Shown: positions 1 through 7,954 of the stretch, piece after piece
Layout: each line of letters starts with the position of its first letter
How positions within the stretch are numbered: the first letter of the stretch is position 1
Source of the DNA: an uncultured Erythrobacter sp.
Lineage (GTDB): Bacteria > Pseudomonadota > Alphaproteobacteria > Sphingomonadales > Sphingomonadaceae
Assembly (NCBI GenBank): GCA_947503155.1
Contig: CANNCL010000001.1
Span: forward strand, 806,001 to 870,000
Reading direction: 5' to 3'
Length of the DNA stretch: 64,000 nt
Made by a program: the position numbers and the translations under genes
The notes under the pieces: model-generated
Database searches by the model: none
The model's input: only the letters and a program-made list of their open reading frames with translations
What the model was told of the DNA's origin: nothing

Positions 1-1795
1 TCTTGATGCGCTGGCTAAAGCTGGGCGAATTGAAGCGGATCATGCCCGCATTTTGGGCGAGGGTTATGACCGATTGCGCGTGATCGAGCACCGATTGCAG
101 ATGGTGAATGATCGCCAAACACACAGCCTGCCCGAAGGCGCGGCATTGGACGGTGCCGCACAGCTTGACGGTTTGGCAGATGGCGCGGCTCTGGTCGCAG
201 AACTGACCGAGCTGACCGACTGCACAGGGAGCATTTACGAAAGCCTGATCGGGGAGGAGAAGCGCGTCCTTCCCGCGGCGCCGCCGCCCAATGAACGGGC
301 TGAGGCGCTAAGGGCGCTTGGTTTCAAAAAACCCACTGCGCTCGCTACGCGCATCGAAGAATGGCGCGACGGACGCTTTTCTGCCATTCGATCGCCGCAG
401 GCACTTGAAGTATTCGACCGTTTGCTCCCGGCCTTGCTCAGGGCGTTTGCACAAAGCGATGATCCCGCGCGGGCGGTTATTCGCTGGCAGAATGTGATTG
501 AGCGCAGCCAGTCAGCAATCACGCTTTTCCATTTGCTCGCGGCGCAGCCTGAATTGTTAGAGCGGCTGGTTGCTGCCCTCACACTTTCGCCGATCCTCGC
601 GGATGAGCTTGGCCGTCGGCCTGAATTGTTAGATGCATTGATCGACCGCCAGCCGATTGACCCGCAGTCACTCGGCCCGCAATCACTTGGCAATCAAACC
701 GCCGACCAAATGCGCAGCGGCGCCGCGCGCGATGATTATGAGGCACAGCTCGATGCCATTCGCCATGTGACAAGTGAACAGCGCTTCACTTTGGGTATCA
801 GCCTGATCGAAGCCGAATACCCCCCGGCGATCATTGGCGCGGCGCTTTCCTCCACCGCAGAAGCAGCAATCTCAGTTGCAGCAGAGGCGGCGACCAAAGA
901 ATTCGCCAAGGCCCACGGTGTTATACAAGGCAGCGAGCTGGTGATTTTAGGCCTAGGGCGCTTGGGCGGCGGTGCGCTGACACATGCGTCTGACCTCGAT
1001 ATTATCTACCTTTTCACTGGTGATTTCGCGGCGCAATCTGATGGCGCGCGTCCACTGGGCGCGACGCTATATTTCAACCGCCTCTCCAGCCGGGTTAGCG
1101 CCGCACTTTCCGTCCCGACCGCTCAGGGCGCGCTTTATGAGGTCGACACCCGATTGAGACCGCAGGGCAAGCAAGGGCCGCTCGCTGTTTCGACCGAAGC
1201 CTTCGCCAAATATCAGCGTGAAAGTGCGTGGACATGGGAACATATGGCGCTGACGAGAGGGCGCGTTCTGGTCGGGTCTGATACCGCCCGAAAAGAGGTG
1301 CAGGCCGCCATCTCAGATGTCCTTTTGAAACCCCGCGATCACGCTAAGCTGCGCAATGCAGTTTTGGAAATGCGCGGCGAGATGGCGCAGCACAAGAACC
1401 CGCGCGGGCCGCTGGATGTGAAATTGTTGCGCGGCGGATTGGTGGACATGGAATTCCTCGTCCACTTCCTTCAATTGCGCCATGCGGCCGAATTTGCTGA
1501 AGAAATACCCAATGCGTTCAATCCCGATTTGATGACCGCAATTGAGGCTATGACAGAGCACGGCGTGCTGAGCGCGGAAATGCCCGCCGCCTATCGCTTA
1601 ATGACCGATATGCTGGTCGCAGGAAGATTGCTGGCACCGGATTGCACAAAGCCGCCGCCTGCCGCTGCAAGAGCTCTTGCGCGTGCGTGCGAGCGGGCTA
1701 GCTATGCGGACTTGACGCGCGACCTTGCCGTTTGCCGGCAGAGTGTCGCGGCGAGTTGGGCCGACATATTTGAACAGCAATTGGAGTTAGAATGA
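1..1795 (+). CDS. glnE: Glutamine synthetase adenylyltransferase/deadenylase, 3' part
   Basis: The gene is cut by the window edge; about 597 C-terminal residues are visible in a frame open from base 2, while family members have about 900-1000. The enzyme adds or removes AMP on glutamine synthetase in response to PII and nitrogen status. The visible part starts in the tail of the N-terminal deadenylylating half (EHRLQMVNDRQTHSLP) and contains the second nucleotidyltransferase core, LGLGRLGGGALTHASDLDI, near visible residues 313-335, followed by the helical PII-uridylyltransferase-like region with DTRLRPQGKQGPL. It overlaps the next gene by ATGA, so the two are probably translationally coupled. 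Confidence 0.95.
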   Translation, partial: LDALAKAGRIEADHARILGEGYDRLRVIEHRLQMVNDRQTHSLPEGAALDGAAQLDGLADGAALVAELTELTDCTGSIYESLIGEEKRVLPAAPPPNERAEALRALGFKKPTALATRIEEWRDGRFSAIRSPQALEVFDRLLPALLRAFAQSDDPARAVIRWQNVIERSQSAITLFHLLAAQPELLERLVAALTLSPILADELGRRPELLDALIDRQPIDPQSLGPQSLGNQTADQMRSGAARDDYEAQLDAIRHVTSEQRFTLGISLIEAEYPPAIIGAALSSTAEAAISVAAEAATKEFAKAHGVIQGSELVILGLGRLGGGALTHASDLDIIYLFTGDFAAQSDGARPLGATLYFNRLSSRVSAALSVPTAQGALYEVDTRLRPQGKQGPLAVSTEAFAKYQRESAWTWEHMALTRGRVLVGSDTARKEVQAAISDVLLKPRDHAKLRNAVLEMRGEMAQHKNPRGPLDVKLLRGGLVDMEFLVHFLQLRHAAEFAEEIPNAFNPDLMTAIEAMTEHGVLSAEMPAAYRLMTDMLVAGRLLAPDCTKPPPAAARALARACERASYADLTRDLAVCRQSVAASWADIFEQQLELE

Positions 1796-2268
1796 TGAGT
1801 GATTTTGCCGGGGCTGGCGATGTGATGCCTGATATTGCAATGGGCACGCCCGATGGCGGCTTGGTCAAACCGTCCGACTTCAAAGGCCGCAAACTGGTCG
1901 TATTTTTCTACCCGAAGGACAACACGCCCGGCTGTACCACCGAAGCCAAAGACTTCACCGCGATGAAGAGCGATTTTGATGCGGCGGGCACCGATTTGCT
2001 CGGCGTAAGCAAAGACAGCGCGAAAAAGCACCTCAATTTCATCGCGAAACACGACCTGACCACGCCGCTTGCGAGTGATGCAGAAGACAATGGCTTGTCT
2101 GACACACTCGGCATCTGGACCGAGAAACAGATGTACGGAAAGACCTATATGGGCATGGTGCGTTCGACCTATCTGGTCGGCCCGGACGGCAAAATCGCGC
2201 AAGTGTGGAACAAGGTAAAAGTCAAAGGCCACGCCGCAGAAGTCCTCGCCGCTGCACAGGCTCTCTGA
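1792..2268 (+). CDS. bcp: Thioredoxin-dependent thiol peroxidase (Bcp/PrxQ peroxiredoxin)
   Basis: 158 aa, a normal length for the family. It reduces hydroperoxides in the cytoplasm with electrons from thioredoxin. The peroxidatic cysteine is Cys48 in NTPGCTTE, after the strand VVFFYPKDN. It is the only cysteine in the protein, so the resolving cysteine seen in many PrxQ members is absent and resolution must involve another thiol. A second ATG lies one codon inside (MMSDF), so the start is uncertain by one residue. It overlaps glnE by 4 bases and is followed after 7 bases by a DUF455 gene. Confidence 0.95.
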   Translation: MMSDFAGAGDVMPDIAMGTPDGGLVKPSDFKGRKLVVFFYPKDNTPGCTTEAKDFTAMKSDFDAAGTDLLGVSKDSAKKHLNFIAKHDLTTPLASDAEDNGLSDTLGIWTEKQMYGKTYMGMVRSTYLVGPDGKIAQVWNKVKVKGHAAEVLAAAQAL

Positions 2269-2275
2269 TCGCCGC

Positions 2276-3067
2276 ATGGAAACGGTTTCATCCGCCATTC
2301 GTAACGCGCTGCTAACCGGCAATCCGCAAGCCAAATGCTTTGCTGCGCGCGATGTGGCGCGGCGGTGGCGGATGGGACGGTTGGCGTTTGAATTCGATGC
2401 CGCGATGCCAGATACGCCCGCCTGGCCCGATCGGCCCGAATTGCTTGAGCCGAAACAAATGCCCAAGCGCGGCAAATTTGGTTCAGAACGCGGGCGGATC
2501 GCGCTGTGGCATTCTTTGGCGCATATCGAATTTGTGGCGATTGATCTTGCACTGGATATGGCCGGGCGCTTTGGGAAAGAGATGGGAGAGGAATTTGTCT
2601 CCGATTTTCTCTATGTGGCCGGTGATGAAGCGATGCATTTTGCCCTGCTCGCACGAAAGCTCGAAACGCTGGGCAGCCATTACGGGGCATTGCCCGCGCA
2701 TGGCGGGTTGTGGGAAGCGGCGCATGAGACGCGCCGCGACGTCGCCGCGCGGCTGGCGGTGGTGCCGATGGTGCTGGAGGCGCGAGGTCTAGACGTGACA
2801 CCCGCGACGCTGGGCCGGGTTCGCGCGGCCGGGGATGAGCATGGGGCACGAATTCTCGCGCGCATTCTTGACGATGAAATTCGTCATGTCAGATTCGGCA
2901 CCAAACACTTTTTGCGGCAAGCCGAGGCGAGCGGTAAGATTCCCGAAACCTTGTGGAAATCACTGGTTCGCGCACACTTTCGAGGGCCGATTAAGCCGCC
3001 ATTTAACGACTCAGCGCGTCTTGCAGCCGGTTTGTCGCGCGGTTTTTACGAAGATGTTGCGAATTAA
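2276..3067 (+). CDS. DUF455 ferritin-like protein
   Basis: 263 aa. The protein matches the DUF455 family as I know it: a lead-in PWPDRPELLEP-type segment, the MPKRGKFGSERGR block, then helices carrying the Glu/His pattern of a ferritin-like fold (HSLAHIEFVAIDLAL, GDEAMHFALLARKLE, DDEIRHVRFG). The repeated E-x(n)-E-x2-H pattern suggests a di-iron centre and a MiaE-like oxidoreductase, but the substrate is unknown. No signal peptide or membrane segment is seen. It follows bcp after 7 bases and is probably cotranscribed with glnE-bcp. Confidence 0.85.
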   Translation: METVSSAIRNALLTGNPQAKCFAARDVARRWRMGRLAFEFDAAMPDTPAWPDRPELLEPKQMPKRGKFGSERGRIALWHSLAHIEFVAIDLALDMAGRFGKEMGEEFVSDFLYVAGDEAMHFALLARKLETLGSHYGALPAHGGLWEAAHETRRDVAARLAVVPMVLEARGLDVTPATLGRVRAAGDEHGARILARILDDEIRHVRFGTKHFLRQAEASGKIPETLWKSLVRAHFRGPIKPPFNDSARLAAGLSRGFYEDVAN

Positions 3068-3223
3068 CGAATCGCGCCGATAACCCTCGTTACAACGCGG
3101 CGTTCGTATGAATTCTGCATTTCGGTTGATGCGCGAGACGGGGCAGAAGCGCTCCAAAATAACATAGCAATTTGCGTGCAACCAAACCAAACATGGCGCA
3201 TCGCCAGACAGGACCGGGTCAGT

Positions 3224-3985
3224 ATGTTTACGCTTTTGAAGCGTCCTATTTCAAAGTTCGCCGCCGCATTATGCGCCGCGTCGGCTTTGCTTGCGGCTAG
3301 TCCGGCTGCAGCCAATTCTTCTGCCAATGCCGCCGCTTCCGCCGATGTGACCGAACCCGTTCGTGATATTCAGGACGGAACGCTGGACCGGGGTGATGAA
3401 CGGTTCAGTGAATTGTTTGCAAGCTGGTCTGCGCTCGACAGTTCCGGCCCTCAGGTTGCTGGCACTGTGCCGACTATTACCCAGCGCCCAACGATTTCAG
3501 TGCCTTCGCGTATGCCACTTGCTGGCGCGCGGATGAGCAGCGGTTATGGAATGCGCAATCACCCTGTTTTGCGCCAACGTCGCCGCCACAATGGCGTCGA
3601 TCTTGCTGCGCCGACCGGCACGCCGGTTTACGCCACCGCTGACGGCCTTATTGGCCGCGCGGACTGGTTCTCCAGCTACGGCCTTTATATTAGCATTGAT
3701 CACGGCGCAGATCTCGAAACGCGCTATGCACATATGTCGCGCCTCGCGGTTGCTGCGGGTGAAAGCGTGAAGAAGGGCGATCTGATTGGATATGTCGGTT
3801 CAACCGGCCGCTCCACTGGTCCGCATCTGCATTATGAGGTTCGCGTTAACGGGGTTGCGGTCAATCCGATCCCTTATATGGTCGAAAGCGAAGAGCAGAC
3901 CCGAATGGTTGCAAACTATTCCGAGGCTGGAAATGATAATTTGTTGCCTGGACGCCGGCGCGCTGGTGCGGCTGGCGGTCAATAG
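3224..3985 (+). CDS. Secreted M23 family (LytM-type) metallopeptidase
   Basis: 253 aa from the ATG chosen here; an upstream in-frame GTG at 3176 would put 16 charged residues before the signal peptide and is less likely. Residues 1-32 form a signal peptide (FAAALCAASALLAASPAAA). A low-complexity linker is followed by the LytM domain, with zinc motif HNGVDLA near residue 122 and HLHYEV near residue 201. Such enzymes cut peptidoglycan cross-links or activate amidases in the periplasm. All zinc ligands are present, so the enzyme looks active. A strong terminator follows the gene. Confidence 0.93.
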   Translation: MFTLLKRPISKFAAALCAASALLAASPAAANSSANAAASADVTEPVRDIQDGTLDRGDERFSELFASWSALDSSGPQVAGTVPTITQRPTISVPSRMPLAGARMSSGYGMRNHPVLRQRRRHNGVDLAAPTGTPVYATADGLIGRADWFSSYGLYISIDHGADLETRYAHMSRLAVAAGESVKKGDLIGYVGSTGRSTGPHLHYEVRVNGVAVNPIPYMVESEEQTRMVANYSEAGNDNLLPGRRRAGAAGGQ

Positions 3986-4047
3986 GCCGCATGTAAGAGC
4001 TACCCGCCTGGAAGCGGGTCGGGCATCGGAGAGGGTGTCCGAGTTTG

Positions 4048-4076
4048 GGCGGCGGGTTTACCCGCCGCCTTTTTTT
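4048..4076 (+). terminator. Rho-independent terminator after the M23 gene
   Basis: A perfect 9-bp stem (GGCGGCGGG / CCCGCCGCC) with a TTTA loop is followed directly by seven T residues. It closes the glnE-bcp-DUF455-M23 run. Confidence 0.92.
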
Positions 4077-4217
4077 GTGCCTCTCATCAAAATCAGTTTC
4101 TACTCCGTACTGTTTTCGCTTGAGTGATTGCCGCGCTTCGCTAGCCTTGCTCCTGAGAGATTGCAGCCGCGAACTGCCGCAACAAGCAGGGAGGCGGTGG
4201 ATGCAAAGGAGAGAACT

Positions 4218-5768
4218 ATGAACACACAGCCCATCGCGCACCCAATTGCGCATGCCGCAAACCGCCCCAATCACCCCGCTGTCATTATGGCGGGGAGCGG
4301 TAAGCAGCAAACCTATGGCGAGCTTGACCAATCGGCGAACCGGTTTGCGCAATTGCTGCGTGGGCGCGGATTGGCGGCGAATGATGCCTTTGCTGTCCTG
4401 CTCGAGAACCGCATCGAATATTTCACCCTTGTTTGGGGGTCGCAGCGCGCAGGAACATTGTTGGTGCCGATTTCCACCCGGCTAACCGCGCCAGAGATCG
4501 CCTATATTCTAAACGATAGCGGGGCAAAGCTGCTCATCACTTCGCCCGCTTTTGATACTGTGATGACGGATATCCGCAAAGAATGCCCAGATCTCGAGGT
4601 GCTGACGACCGGCAGCGGCGGCGCGGATGGTTTCGATTCTGCGCTCACCAGTCACCCGGCAGAGCCAATCGCAGATCAACGCGCTGGCGCGACAATGCTC
4701 TACAGTTCGGGGACGACTGGCCGGCCCAAGGGCATCCGGCCCGCCCCGCCAGAGGACCCCAACCCGCAGGCGATGATCCCATTTCTCGGCCTTGCAACTA
4801 TGGGCGCGGGGATGCCCGCAGATGGCTCCATGATATACCTTTCGCCTGCGCCGCTTTATCATGCTGCACCGCTTGCATGGTGCGGGGCGGCACAGCGATT
4901 GGGCGCGACCTTGGTCGTCCTTGAAAAATTCGAACCCGAAGCCGCGCTTGCGGCGATTGAGAAATACAAAATCACCGATAGCCAGTGGGTGCCGACGCAT
5001 TTCGTTCGCTTCCTAAAACTCGATCCCGAAATCCGAACGAAATATGATTTGTCGAGCCACAAGCGCGCTTTGCACGCGGCCGCGCCGTGCCCTGTTCCGA
5101 TCAAACAAGAGATGATCGAATGGTGGGGGCCGATCGTGAATGAATATTATGCGGGCAGTGAAGGGATTGGGATGACGATGATCGGGGCTAAGGATTGGCT
5201 CACGCATCCCGGATCAGTCGGCCGGTCCATCCACGGCACTCTGCATGTTTGCGGGGCCGATGGCGAAGAGGTTGGCGCCAATGAAGACGGCCTGATTTAT
5301 TTCGAAAATACGCTTTTGCCGACCTATCATAACGATCCAGAAAAGACCGCAGATGCGATGCACCCGAAAGGGTGGATGACGCTGGGTGATATTGGGCATG
5401 TTGATCCTGATGGCTTTTTGTTTTTGACTGATCGTAAGAGCCACATGATCATTTCGGGCGGGGTGAATATCTATCCGCAAGAGATTGAGAACCTGCTGAT
5501 CACGCATGACAAGGTGATGGATGCGGCGGTAATCGGCGCTCCGTGCCCCGACCTTGGCGAGAAAGTCGTCGCGGTTGTGCAGCCCATCAATGTGGCGGAG
5601 GCTGGCGACGATTTGGAAGCAGAATTGCGCGAATTTCTCGCTCCGGAACTTGCCCGGATTAAGATGCCCAAACTGTTTGATTTCCGCCCAGAATTGCCGC
5701 GAGAGGCCAATGGGAAACTCTATAAGCGCGAATTGCGCGATGAATATGAGGCGAAAGCCGCATCATGA
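4218..5768 (+). CDS. Acyl-CoA synthetase (AMP-binding, class I adenylate-forming)
   Basis: 516 aa from the ATG that follows AAGGAGAG at a good distance; the open frame runs 30 codons further up without a good ribosome site. It adenylates a carboxylic acid and transfers it to CoA. The P-loop YSSGTTGRPKG lies near residues 162-172, the hinge region LGDIGHVDPDGFLFLTDRKS and GGVNIYPQEIENLL near residues 395-430, and the C-terminal catalytic lysine block NGKLYKRELRDEY at the end. The substrate cannot be read from sequence. It overlaps the P450 gene by 4 bases (ATGA), so an oxygenated or branched acid is a reasonable guess. Confidence 0.92.
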   Translation: MNTQPIAHPIAHAANRPNHPAVIMAGSGKQQTYGELDQSANRFAQLLRGRGLAANDAFAVLLENRIEYFTLVWGSQRAGTLLVPISTRLTAPEIAYILNDSGAKLLITSPAFDTVMTDIRKECPDLEVLTTGSGGADGFDSALTSHPAEPIADQRAGATMLYSSGTTGRPKGIRPAPPEDPNPQAMIPFLGLATMGAGMPADGSMIYLSPAPLYHAAPLAWCGAAQRLGATLVVLEKFEPEAALAAIEKYKITDSQWVPTHFVRFLKLDPEIRTKYDLSSHKRALHAAAPCPVPIKQEMIEWWGPIVNEYYAGSEGIGMTMIGAKDWLTHPGSVGRSIHGTLHVCGADGEEVGANEDGLIYFENTLLPTYHNDPEKTADAMHPKGWMTLGDIGHVDPDGFLFLTDRKSHMIISGGVNIYPQEIENLLITHDKVMDAAVIGAPCPDLGEKVVAVVQPINVAEAGDDLEAELREFLAPELARIKMPKLFDFRPELPREANGKLYKRELRDEYEAKAAS

Positions 5769-7057
5769 CCGGCCCTGCAACGCTCTCGACCGATCTCGCC
5801 AAAACGGTGATCGACCCCCACGCCTATGCAGAATGGGACGGGTTACTGGATGTTTTTGATCAGATTCGCACGGACACTCCGGTCGCCAAGGTCATGCCCG
5901 AGACTGAAGGATTGTTTGAGCCATTTTGGCTCATCACTCGTCACGAAGATGTGATGCGGATTTCAAAAGATAATCAAACATTTTTAAACAATCCGCGCCC
6001 GGTCGTGTTTAGTTTTAACCAAGCCATCGAGTTCAGCCGAGCGGCAACGGGTTCTAACATGCTGGTGGATTCGCTGGTTGTGTTCGACGCGCCGGTTCAC
6101 CCGAAATATCGTAAACTGACCCAAGAATGGTTCATGCCGCGCAATTTGAAACGGCTTGAGGATGAAATTCGCGCTCTGGCGGCTCGCACGGTTGATGCGA
6201 TGATCGAGGCGGGGCCGGAGGTCGATTTTGCCGAAGCGGTGGCAGGGCCGTATCCGCTGCGAGTGGTGATGCAGATATTAGGCGTGGAGCCAGAGGACGA
6301 GCCGCGCATGCAGATGCTGACGCAGCAGTTGTTTGGCGGGCAGGATGCAGACCTATCTGGATCTGGCATGGAGAATATGTCAGCCGAACAAGTCGTGGCT
6401 CTGGTCGCGGGTGCGGTGAAGAGTTTCGAAGATTACTTCGCGCAGATTGCCGAAGATCGCAGAGCCAATCCGACAGACGATGTCGCAAGCGTAATCGCGA
6501 ACGCTACCGTCGATGGCAAGCCGCTGCCCCCGCGTGATATGGCGGGGTATTACATCATCGTAGCGACCGCCGGTCACGACACAACCAGCGCGTCCACTGC
6601 TGGCGCGATGATGGCGCTAGCCAATGACCCGGAACAATTTGCACGGGTGAAGGCCGACCGGTCATTATTGCCCGGCATTGTCGAAGAGGCGATTCGTTGG
6701 ACCAGCCCGGTTCAGCATTTCATGCGCACCGCCGCCGAAGATGTCGAAATTGGCGGCCAGCGCGTGAAAAAGGGCGATTGGATGATGATCAATTACGTCG
6801 CCGCCAATCACGATCCGGCGCAATTTGATGATCCGCGCCGGTTTGATGCGGCGCGCACGCCCAATCGGCATCTCGCATTTGGGGCAGGCGCGCATCAATG
6901 CCTCGGCCTGCATCTGGCGCGGCTTGAAATGCGGATTTTGTTTGAAGCCTTGCTAGACCGTATCGAAACGGTCGAGCCAGCGGGCGAGGCGAAACGCGCG
7001 ACGAGCACTTTCGTTGGCGGCTTGAAGTCGCTGCCGCTCAAGATCACACCTGTTTAA
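5765..7057 (+). CDS. Cytochrome P450
   Basis: 430 aa, a soluble bacterial P450 with no membrane anchor. The I-helix oxygen-activation motif is AGHDTTSA (about residues 268-275), the K-helix ExxR is EEAIR (about 306-310), and the heme loop is FGAGAHQCLGLHLAR with the thiolate ligand at Cys379. It needs a ferredoxin and a reductase, and neither is encoded nearby. Translational coupling to the acyl-CoA synthetase upstream suggests both work on one lipid-like or terpenoid substrate, as in several actinobacterial and sphingomonad catabolic gene pairs. The subfamily is not assigned. Confidence 0.96.
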   Translation: MTGPATLSTDLAKTVIDPHAYAEWDGLLDVFDQIRTDTPVAKVMPETEGLFEPFWLITRHEDVMRISKDNQTFLNNPRPVVFSFNQAIEFSRAATGSNMLVDSLVVFDAPVHPKYRKLTQEWFMPRNLKRLEDEIRALAARTVDAMIEAGPEVDFAEAVAGPYPLRVVMQILGVEPEDEPRMQMLTQQLFGGQDADLSGSGMENMSAEQVVALVAGAVKSFEDYFAQIAEDRRANPTDDVASVIANATVDGKPLPPRDMAGYYIIVATAGHDTTSASTAGAMMALANDPEQFARVKADRSLLPGIVEEAIRWTSPVQHFMRTAAEDVEIGGQRVKKGDWMMINYVAANHDPAQFDDPRRFDAARTPNRHLAFGAGAHQCLGLHLARLEMRILFEALLDRIETVEPAGEAKRATSTFVGGLKSLPLKITPV

Positions 7058-7289
7058 GCCTTAGATATGGGTACGGTCACGCAACAATACAAGGCAACGG
7101 GGTTAAATAAAGTTGCAAACAAGAACTATCGCAGCACTTTGGCCGATTTTCCTGTTAAAACGCCACAACATGTGTTAATACTCCATTCATGGGAAAAACT
7201 TGGGAAATTGGCGCTGTGTCTCTTGAAATGGGGTTTGCGGCGGGACTCTTTGTGAGTTTGGAATGCGAGTTCTTTAAAGCGGTGTCGGT

Positions 7290-7931
7290 ATGACTTTGCT
7301 TGAGCCGCACAACCTGCCTTTTGCAATCGCGCTCGGTTCATTGTTCGCAATTGGCTTTCTTCAAATCATCGGAGCAGGCGACTTATTCGAAGGCGCTGGT
7401 GATGTTGAGATCGACCTAGATGCGGATATGGCAGACGGGCTGGAGGCCAGCGGAATTCTCGATGGCGTCTTCAGTGTGCTTGGGATTGGCCGAGTGCCGT
7501 TCCTAATTTGGCTGTCCAGCTTGCTGTTCGTCTTCACCGTGACAGGGGTGGTTGGGCAAGCGCTCATCAATAGCGCGATGGGATCGCCATTATCTGCTGG
7601 ACTTGCGGGCCTGTTGGCGGGCGCGGCTGCGGTGCCTCTAAATGGTATCGTGATCCGTCCGATTGAAAAACTGCTGCCTAAGGATGAGACGACGGCTGTG
7701 GGCCTACAAAGCCTGGTTCGGCGCGACGCTGTGATCCAAACGGGCACCGCCCGATCGGCATCGCCGGCACGCGCCAAAGTCAAAGATGCTTTCGGGCATC
7801 CCCATTATGTAATGGTCGAACCGCATGATTCAGATGCGGAATTGGCCGAGGGTGAAACCGTGCTTCTGGTACGACGCGAAGGAGAACTCTTCTTCGGTGT
7901 GCGTTACGAAAGCCCGCTGCTTCAGCCCTGA
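7290..7931 (+). CDS. yqiJ: YqiJ-like inner membrane protein with OB-fold tail
   Basis: 213 aa, the usual length of YqiJ. Membrane segments are visible at about residues 10-25 (FAIALGSLFAIGFLQII), 65-85 (FLIWLSSLLFVFTVTGV) and 95-115. The last 80 residues form the soluble NfeD/OB-like part (ETAVGLQSLVRRDAVIQTGTA). YqiJ is the NfeD-type partner of flotillin YqiK and is thought to help form membrane microdomains. The yqiK gene follows after 23 bases, which supports the call. The 232-base region upstream is AT-richer than its surroundings and probably carries the promoter. Confidence 0.85.
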   Translation: MTLLEPHNLPFAIALGSLFAIGFLQIIGAGDLFEGAGDVEIDLDADMADGLEASGILDGVFSVLGIGRVPFLIWLSSLLFVFTVTGVVGQALINSAMGSPLSAGLAGLLAGAAAVPLNGIVIRPIEKLLPKDETTAVGLQSLVRRDAVIQTGTARSASPARAKVKDAFGHPHYVMVEPHDSDAELAEGETVLLVRREGELFFGVRYESPLLQP

Positions 7932-7954
7932 TTGTAAGATTGTTTGGAGGAAAT

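Noticed and set aside
235-693. 152-codon minus-strand open frame inside glnE
   Set aside because: It mirrors the glnE reading frame in GC-rich DNA and its product is low-complexity Ser/Arg-rich.
7067-7255. 62-codon open frame between the P450 and yqiJ genes
   Set aside because: No ribosome site, AT-rich composition unlike genes here, and an opposite open frame covers the same bases; it is more likely promoter DNA.
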